A program made the position numbers and the translations under genes. This document shows, piece after piece, positions 8,068-12,460 of a stretch of 12,460 bases of DNA; within the stretch, counting starts at the first letter, position 1, and the number at the start of each line of letters is the position of its first letter. The stretch comes from CAZIVO01 sp964542765 (GTDB lineage: Bacteria; Planctomycetota; UBA1135; UBA2386). The notes under the pieces are model-generated. The model was not told the DNA's origin. It ran no database searches and worked only from the letters and a program-made list of their open reading frames with translations. The stretch lies in assembly GCA_964542765.1 (NCBI GenBank), contig CAZIVO010000107.1:1-12460 (forward strand), in the 5' to 3' direction.

Positions 8068-8250
8068 ACCCCTTGCCGGAAGCCCCAACATACGCCCGAT
8101 CCCTCGCCGAGAGAAGTACACAGCCGCCCCAGGCCCCGGCCACAACAGCCCCGTCTTCGAAGCTTCCGAGCCAGATAGCGAGAAAATCTGTTATTGACTC
8201 TGTCTGGAGTGCCTCTGCAAGCACTAGAGTTCCCTCAGATGGGTCCTCGA

Positions 8251-8266
8251 GTGTGCGCGTGTGCGC
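8251..8266 (+). repeat. GTGTGCGC tandem duplication in the cold-shock leader
   Basis: Two perfect copies of GTGTGCGC form 16 bases of strictly alternating purine and pyrimidine, 32 bases before the cold-shock start codon. Such tracts can adopt left-handed Z-DNA under negative supercoiling. No regulatory role is shown. Confidence 0.6.
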
Positions 8267-8285
8267 CACAAGGCCCTCATCTTGT

Positions 8286-8291
8286 AAAGGA
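8286..8291 (+). promoter_or_regulatory. Strong ribosome-binding site of the cold-shock gene
   Basis: AAAGGA lies 7 bases before the ATG at 8299. It decides this start over in-frame upstream codons and is one of the best Shine-Dalgarno sites in the window, in keeping with high expression. Confidence 0.8.
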
Positions 8292-8298
8292 AACGAAA

Positions 8299-8499
8299 AT
8301 GGCAGAAGGCACGATCAAACGACTGACTGACAAGGGATTCGGGTTCATTGACACTGGAGATGGCAAGGACATCTTCTTTCACATGTCGAGCCTCGAAGAT
8401 GTCACGTACGAGGAACTCCGCGAAGGACAGCCTGTGACGTTCAATGAGGGCGAAGGCCCGAAGGGCCCCAGGGCCGAGAACGTCAAGCTAGCAGAGTAG
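8299..8499 (+). CDS. Cold-shock-domain RNA-binding protein (Csp family)
   Basis: Small single-domain OB-fold protein that binds single-stranded RNA and DNA and acts as an RNA chaperone in the cytoplasm. It has 66 residues, the normal Csp length. RNP1 is KGFGFI (12-17) and RNP2 is DIFFH (24-28); the C-terminal GPKGPRAENVKLAE is also typical. The usual KWFN before RNP1 is KRLT here, so the stacking Trp at residue 8 and the Phe at residue 9 are missing. I believe this variant is common in planctomycete Csp proteins, but that is from memory. The start is ATG with AAAGGA 7 bases upstream. A long leader and a terminator downstream suggest a single-gene transcript, divergent from the basic hypothetical gene at 7627-8040. 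Confidence 0.95.
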   Translation: MAEGTIKRLTDKGFGFIDTGDGKDIFFHMSSLEDVTYEELREGQPVTFNEGEGPKGPRAENVKLAE

Positions 8500-8513
8500 C
8501 CCGATCGTGGGCA

Positions 8514-8551
8514 TGGGAAGTTGCCCTTGGTGGCAATGGTCCCACTGTTTT
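8514..8551 (+). terminator. Probable intrinsic terminator after the cold-shock gene
   Basis: TGGGA (8514-8518) pairs with TCCCA (8540-8544), and inside it TTGCC (8521-8525) pairs with GGCAA (8532-8536), separated by a small 2/3-base internal loop. TTTT follows at 8548-8551. The position, 15 bases after the stop, fits. Confidence 0.6.
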
Positions 8552-8565
8552 AGCTCGGGTCCCTG

Positions 8566-8599
8566 CTGAATGGCGCAAGGCGGCGCCTTCGTCGTTCAG
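8566..8599. repeat. Second inverted repeat in the convergent intergenic region
   Basis: CTGAA (8566-8570) pairs with TTCAG (8595-8599), and GGCGC (8572-8576) pairs with GCGCC (8583-8587), with unequal internal loops. It lies between the cold-shock gene and the convergent propeller gene and may help terminate transcription from the minus strand. No T-run is seen. The rest of 8500-8721 shows nothing further. Confidence 0.35.
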
Positions 8600-8721
8600 A
8601 ATCTTTCCCTGTCCACCAACACGGTCAGGATTGCGGCTACCCGTTTGTACAGAATCGAGGTGCGACTTCAGCGCCCGATGCGGACTACTCGGGGTTTCAT
8701 AACTCGAGCCAGATGAGGATC

Positions 8722-10188
8722 TCAGTCGCGCAAGCGGTTGAGCGTGTACCACGCCACCCGATTCGCGAGCGTTGTGCCGCCCTCGCCGTCGAACTTGACC
8801 ATCAACTCGTAGACGCGCTCGGGCACGAGCGGCACATCTAGATGCACGATGGTGCCATCGAGCTTCGCGGAACGCACGGCAACCTCGGTTCGATCGACCT
8901 TGGGTGAGCCATATTGCGGGCGATAGTGGTAGCCCCAATGCACGACACGAAAGCTGGATGGCAGCACGGCCTTCGCCGCATCGGGCGCCGACGTGAAGCG
9001 CACGTCGAAACCGTTTTTCGTCAGGCGCACCGAGTGAATCGCGAACGGCACCGTCGCGCCATCCCACACGAGACGTTGCAAGCCGTACTTGACCGGTCCG
9101 CGCGAGCCCCAACCACGCCCCGTCTGACCGAGGTAAAGGCTGCCATCGGCGGCGAATCGCGCGCGGACGATGCCGGCCTGCAAGTGGTCGGCAAAGTTGA
9201 TCGCGCAGCCCTGATACTCGCCCTTGACCTCATCGAGAACGACGCGGAAGACATTCGAGCGCGTCTGATCGCCGCAGAAGATCTGATCCTCGAACGGGCC
9301 GAACTTTCCTTTGGTGCCGTCGAACACGGGCTCGCCGGGCGAGTTTGCGAGATCGCCGTGCGGGAAATACACGGCCGGAGGCGTGCGCAGTTCGGCGTAG
9401 CCTTCGATCGGAATGGAGTTCAGATCGACGCCGTCGTAGTCCGGGTGATCGGTGAGCGAGGACGGGTGGCCGTGGAACCTCCCCTTCTTCACCGCATGCA
9501 GACCCGACGTCGCCACCCAATCACCCTGGTTGTCGGTGTAGAACAGTTCGCCATCCTTGCTGATGCCGATGCCGGCCGGCGACCGCATGCCGCATGACCA
9601 TGGTTCGAAGGTCCCATCGGGGGAAATCTTGAAGGACCAGCCCCGGTACCGCGCGGCCCTGCCCATCTTGCCATCGTGGACCCGGGCAACATCCCACTTG
9701 TCGCTACCGGCCCAGCCCGGCCAGCTCAGCGAAGTGTTCAAGGTGCCGTAGAAGTTGCCGTCCGTATCTCGAACGAGACCGAAGGCATACTCGTGGTAAT
9801 TGTCGGTCAGCCCCCAACCGGCACACACGGTGCGAAACAGGTCCGCATCTCCATCACCATCCTCGTCGACGAGTTCAGTGAGTTCACCGCGCTGCACCAC
9901 GAAGACGCGATCCGTCTTCGGCTCGACGAGGATGCCGAGCGGTTCGTGTAGCCCCTCGGCGAACCGTTGCCACCGCCCACGATCGAGGGTCCACACCTCG
10001 CCCTCGCGCGTCGAGCAATACAGCCTTCCGTCATCAGCGAAGTCGAGTCCGCCGACGCCGAACGCGACCCCCTCAGGTGTCGCGATGGTCTCAACCCGGT
10101 AGCCTGCCGGAAGGTGCTTCGGTTGGGCTTGCGAGAAAAGTGTCGTCGTGACCAGAGCAAGGGCGAGCATCGCAGTGAGCCGGATCAT
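8722..10188 (-). CDS. Secreted beta-propeller protein, PQQ-dependent sugar dehydrogenase-like / membrane-bound dehydrogenase domain
   Basis: Exported six-bladed-type propeller related to soluble glucose/sorbosone dehydrogenases; the true substrate and cofactor are unknown. It has 488 residues, with a signal peptide at about 1-21 cleaved near SQA-QP. Repeated blade motifs of the type FADDGRLY, VRDTDGNFY, KISPDGTFE, ISKDGELFYTDNQGDW and FAADGSLYLGQ run from about 45 to 375. DEDGDGDAD (108-116) looks like a calcium-binding loop. The C-terminal beta domain (about 380-488, including YGSPKVDRTE and ending VAWYTLN) is common in planctomycete secreted proteins. There is no CxxCH haem motif, unlike many relatives with a fused cytochrome. 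Its ATG overlaps the stop of the azurin/PA14 gene (ATGA), so translation is probably coupled; the copper protein may be its electron acceptor, which is inference. Confidence 0.88.
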   Translation of the reverse strand: MIRLTAMLALALVTTTLFSQAQPKHLPAGYRVETIATPEGVAFGVGGLDFADDGRLYCSTREGEVWTLDRGRWQRFAEGLHEPLGILVEPKTDRVFVVQRGELTELVDEDGDGDADLFRTVCAGWGLTDNYHEYAFGLVRDTDGNFYGTLNTSLSWPGWAGSDKWDVARVHDGKMGRAARYRGWSFKISPDGTFEPWSCGMRSPAGIGISKDGELFYTDNQGDWVATSGLHAVKKGRFHGHPSSLTDHPDYDGVDLNSIPIEGYAELRTPPAVYFPHGDLANSPGEPVFDGTKGKFGPFEDQIFCGDQTRSNVFRVVLDEVKGEYQGCAINFADHLQAGIVRARFAADGSLYLGQTGRGWGSRGPVKYGLQRLVWDGATVPFAIHSVRLTKNGFDVRFTSAPDAAKAVLPSSFRVVHWGYHYRPQYGSPKVDRTEVAVRSAKLDGTIVHLDVPLVPERVYELMVKFDGEGGTTLANRVAWYTLNRLRD

Positions 10189-11672
10189 TTGTTTTCCCCC
10201 TGTCTTGGCGTGATCGTCAGCGTGAACTCTCTCGCCTGCTTCGGAGAAACCATGATCCTGCCGTCGCCGGACCTTCCGACGTCACTCGAACATCGGACAG
10301 CCGTCGGGTCGTAGGCGAACCGGATACCGCGATCTGCTTCAGGGATCGTGAAGGTGTAGCGCAGGCCGATGCTCGACGGCAGGGCCGAGATGGTCCATAT
10401 CACTTCACGGCCGCCCCAGTCGAGCAAGAAGCTTGGTGCCGCGCCGATCCGGTAACCCCGGAATCGAACCGGAAGCTCGGCGCCGCTGGCTGCGCGCAGC
10501 GGGAATCCGAGATCACCAACATCGAACCGCGGACCGAGCGTCTTGCACGGGCGGCCACCCCGCCCCTCCCGGTCCGGACCAACATCGAGAAACGCCCCGG
10601 CCCATCCGAACTGCACGGAACAGCGGTCCGCATCGAAGCAGTAGTTCGTCCCGCCGGGGAGACCGACGGCGATCGAGCGGGCTGTGGCACCCTCGACATG
10701 CACACGCAGCACGCGCGGTGCATGGTGTACCGCGATCGGGATGCCCGCAGGCGGTCCCTTGGTCGGCTTCGCGGAGAGCTCTGTGCGCTTCACGCCGGGC
10801 CCCTTGTAGGACAGTTGCAATAGCTGACCGCCACCGCCCTGGAAGAAGTCGAGCCGCAGGTCATGCGGTCCGGCGGTGAGTTCGACTTCGCCCGTTCGCG
10901 CCTTGCCGCCACCGTGGACTCCGTCCCACTCGGTCACCATGGCGCCGTCGACAAACAGGCGCGAGCCGTCATCACTGTTCAGCATGAAGGTGTAGCGACC
11001 GGGTTTTTCGATGTGCAACACACCGTCGAAACGCACGCCATAGTCTGTCCGTCGCTTCAGCGGCGCGAGGTCGAACACCCCGCTCTCGATGACGCCCTTC
11101 GATGCCGGCTCGAGCGCCGAAAAGTCGGGCAACAGCTTCCACTGTCCTTCGTAGACACGGTATCTCACATCGTCGATCGGCGTGGCCATCTGCGGCGGCA
11201 CGTCGCCGACCTGCATGACACCGATCATCGTGAACATGTGACCCGGCAAGGTGCACACATACGGATAAGCACCCGGTTTCCGCGGTGCCGTGAACCAGAT
11301 CGTGTCCTTCTCCCCGGGCAGAATCGCCCGCGTGTGGAACAGCACGTCTTGAGTATCGGGGACGAAGTCCTTCTCGCTGGCCTGAGCGCCGAGTTGCAGC
11401 GCGAGCATGCCCACCTTGCGGGCGATATCCTTGCCCGGCTTACAGATCAGCAGGTTGTGCTGCATCGAGTCGTTGTTGACCAGCGTGAGCTTGACCTTGC
11501 TGCCCGGAGCGACGGCGAAGCGTTCCTTGTCGAACCGCAGCCGAGCCGGCAGAACGCCGATCTCGATCTCGTGGTCGGGCTTCTCGAAGCCCGCCGGCAC
11601 TGGTTGCTGGGCCGGCAGCAGGGTGGAACACAGGACGAGGCAAAGAAATCGGGACACGGGGCGACCGACCAT
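10185..11672 (-). CDS. Secreted azurin-like type-1 copper domain fused to PA14 and a C-terminal beta domain
   Basis: Exported multidomain protein of 495 residues from the ATG at 11672. The signal peptide is about 1-21 (RFLCLVLCSTLLPAQ). The plastocyanin/azurin-like domain covers about 40-157 with a full type-1 copper ligand set: His72 in MQHNLL, then Cys140, His145 and Met149 in CTLPGHMFTM, the exact azurin spacing. A PA14 carbohydrate-binding-type domain spans about 168-297 (RYTFMLNSDDGSRLFVDG). The C-terminal part (about 315-495, with AVGLPGGTNYCFDADRC) resembles a domain found in large planctomycete secreted haem proteins. In-frame ATG at 11696 and TTG at 11738 exist, but 11672 gives the cleanest signal peptide; none has a good ribosome site. 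Electron carrier for the coupled propeller protein is a reasonable guess. Confidence 0.9.
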   Translation of the reverse strand: MVGRPVSRFLCLVLCSTLLPAQQPVPAGFEKPDHEIEIGVLPARLRFDKERFAVAPGSKVKLTLVNNDSMQHNLLICKPGKDIARKVGMLALQLGAQASEKDFVPDTQDVLFHTRAILPGEKDTIWFTAPRKPGAYPYVCTLPGHMFTMIGVMQVGDVPPQMATPIDDVRYRVYEGQWKLLPDFSALEPASKGVIESGVFDLAPLKRRTDYGVRFDGVLHIEKPGRYTFMLNSDDGSRLFVDGAMVTEWDGVHGGGKARTGEVELTAGPHDLRLDFFQGGGGQLLQLSYKGPGVKRTELSAKPTKGPPAGIPIAVHHAPRVLRVHVEGATARSIAVGLPGGTNYCFDADRCSVQFGWAGAFLDVGPDREGRGGRPCKTLGPRFDVGDLGFPLRAASGAELPVRFRGYRIGAAPSFLLDWGGREVIWTISALPSSIGLRYTFTIPEADRGIRFAYDPTAVRCSSDVGRSGDGRIMVSPKQAREFTLTITPRQGENK

Positions 11673-11675
11673 AAG

Positions 11676-11687
11676 CGATCGCGATCG
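11676..11687. repeat. 12-bp perfect palindrome before the azurin/PA14 start
   Basis: CGATCGCGATCG is self-complementary and lies 3 bases before the chosen start codon on the minus strand. It would lie inside the gene if the ATG at 11696 were used. It could be a regulator site or chance in GC-rich sequence. Confidence 0.35.
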
Positions 11688-11717
11688 GCAATACATAGGA
11701 TGCCGTAGGTGACACGC

Positions 11718-11732
11718 GTGAGCGGAGCCCAC
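11718..11732 (-). other. Small hairpin between lamin-tail and azurin/PA14 genes
   Basis: On the minus strand, GTGGGC-TCC-GCTCAC forms a 6-bp stem with one G-T pair and a 3-base loop, 18 bases after the lamin-tail stop. No T-run follows, so it is at best a weak terminator. I see no clear promoter in the 78-base gap, so whether the azurin/PA14 gene is co-transcribed with its upstream neighbour is open. Confidence 0.3.
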
Positions 11733-11750
11733 TGACAACGGTCGAAGATC

Positions 11751-12460
11751 TCAATTGGAAAAGCGAACCACCAGCGCATTGCTCAGGTCCTGGGACAGGG
11801 CCTGAGCATAGAGCGAGGCTCCGGCGACCGATGCCGGCACCATGGCCGGGAGGCTGCGGCCGCCGCGACTGTCGAGGGACAGGCCCAGGGTGAGCATCGG
11901 CCCGGGGGCGATGTTCAGCACGCCCAGGCTGCCCAGGTCGAAGGCGGCAGGGGCTGTCGAGAAGCCGAGCACGGCGACGCCGTTGGGGGTGCCGCCGGAG
12001 AGGTTGAAGCTGAAGATCTTGCCTGACCGTGCCAGGCCACCTGCCTTGAGGTCGAAGTCGGCCGGACTGCCGGTCCTGCGCTTGTCGTAGCGGGTCGCAT
12101 CGCCGAAGCCGGATCCGGTGACCGCCTGACCACCACGTGGCGTGTAGATGTGGTAGGGCTCTCGCCCCCCATCGGGAACGAAACCGTAGCTGCGATCACT
12201 CTTCTGCTCGCCAAACACCAGAGCGTCTTTCATCAGCAGTCCGCCGGCATCGGTTCCGTACAGGGCAACCTGCTCGCCACCTTTGGTCAGCTTGAAGTCA
12301 GCGTGGTCGGGCCCCTCGCCCGGCTCCTCGTCACACCAGATACGCGCGAAGCCGCCGGCCGCAATCACCGAGTTGGCCGGGAAGCGGTACTTCTTGGGGT
12401 CATCGAACTGATCGGTCAGGTAGTAGCCCGAGATGTCGATGGCGGCATTGCTGGTGTTGT
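11751..12460 (-). CDS. Lamin-tail-domain surface protein, C-terminal part
   Basis: Only the last 235 residues are in the window; the N-terminus is beyond the right edge. The visible part begins inside a lamin tail domain (LTD): NTSNAAIDISGYYLTDQFDD, RFPANSVIAAGGFARIWCDE and DFKLTKGGEQVALYG have the usual order of strands and turns. LTDs occur in secreted bacterial proteins, often beside CotH-kinase or adhesion modules. The final 90 or so residues, from FSFNLSGGTPNGVAVLGFST to LYAQALSQDLSNALVVRFSN, form a beta-rich C-terminal domain that I associate with many exported proteins of Saltatorellus-like planctomycetes. It may be a surface-anchoring or sorting module; this is inference. The gene ends 78 bases before the azurin/PA14 start on the same strand. 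Confidence 0.8.
   Translation of the reverse strand, partial: NTSNAAIDISGYYLTDQFDDPKKYRFPANSVIAAGGFARIWCDEEPGEGPDHADFKLTKGGEQVALYGTDAGGLLMKDALVFGEQKSDRSYGFVPDGGREPYHIYTPRGGQAVTGSGFGDATRYDKRRTGSPADFDLKAGGLARSGKIFSFNLSGGTPNGVAVLGFSTAPAAFDLGSLGVLNIAPGPMLTLGLSLDSRGGRSLPAMVPASVAGASLYAQALSQDLSNALVVRFSN

Noticed and set aside
7537..8178. 213-residue open frame on the plus strand
   Set aside because: It is antisense to the 137-residue hypothetical gene, which has a good ribosome site and a plausible basic protein. The plus frame lacks a ribosome site.
8194..8230. TTGACT as the -35 box of the cold-shock promoter
   Set aside because: At 17-18 bases of spacing there is only GCAAGC or CAAGCA, and the nearest -10-like TAGAGT is 25 bases away.
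8722..10188. Haem c-binding domain in the propeller protein
   Set aside because: Relatives often carry a fused cytochrome, but no CxxCH motif occurs anywhere in this protein.
10863..11708. 281-residue open frame on the plus strand
   Set aside because: It lies opposite the azurin/PA14 gene, which has a full copper ligand set, signal peptide and recognised domains. The plus frame has no family features.

Overview
The window looks like chromosomal DNA of an uncultured member of the Planctomycetota, or a close relative. Four things suggest this: a secreted formylglycine-type sulfatase; a secreted beta-propeller 'dehydrogenase' with the C-terminal domain ending in YTLN that is typical of planctomycete secreted proteins; an azurin-like protein fused to a PA14 domain; and a lamin-tail-domain protein with a C-terminal beta-rich domain of the kind I associate with Saltatorellus-like planctomycetes. 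Composition is GC-rich throughout, many starts lack a Shine-Dalgarno site, and several start codons are TTG or GTG. The taxonomic call is inference from gene content. No rRNA, tRNA, mobile element, phage gene or CRISPR array is visible. One 100-N assembly gap lies at 7264-7363.

Layout. (1) 1-894, minus: the N-terminal 298 residues of an arylsulfatase, running off the left edge. (2) 895-1296: a 402-base divergent intergenic region with one clear inverted repeat. (3) 1297-7098, plus: a compact tripartite efflux operon, RND permease, then membrane-fusion protein, then TolC-like outer-membrane lipoprotein, with junctions of 1-2 bases. The permease gene carries two compensating frameshifts that look like sequencing errors or recent lesions. 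(4) 7153-8040, minus: two small basic hypothetical proteins. The downstream one contains a PDGEVG hexapeptide repeat interrupted by the gap, and between the two lies a cluster of overlapping hairpins. (5) 8299-8499, plus: a cold-shock-domain protein divergent from that pair, followed by a probable intrinsic terminator. (6) 8722-11672, minus: a translationally coupled pair (ATGA overlap) of secreted proteins, azurin/PA14 first and beta-propeller second. (7) 11751-12460, minus: the C-terminal part of a lamin-tail-domain surface protein, running off the right edge.

How they work together. The efflux genes should form one envelope-spanning pump. The azurin/PA14 and propeller proteins are both exported, share one transcript and probably cooperate in periplasmic or surface redox chemistry on a sugar-like or other organic substrate, with the type-1 copper site as electron carrier. 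The sulfatase and lamin-tail protein fit an organism that processes sulfated polysaccharides and carries large surface proteins. No wholly new system is demonstrated. The points most worth following are the copper-PA14/propeller pair, the permease's altered proton-relay positions, the unresolved hexapeptide repeat and the overlapping hairpins at 7572-7622.
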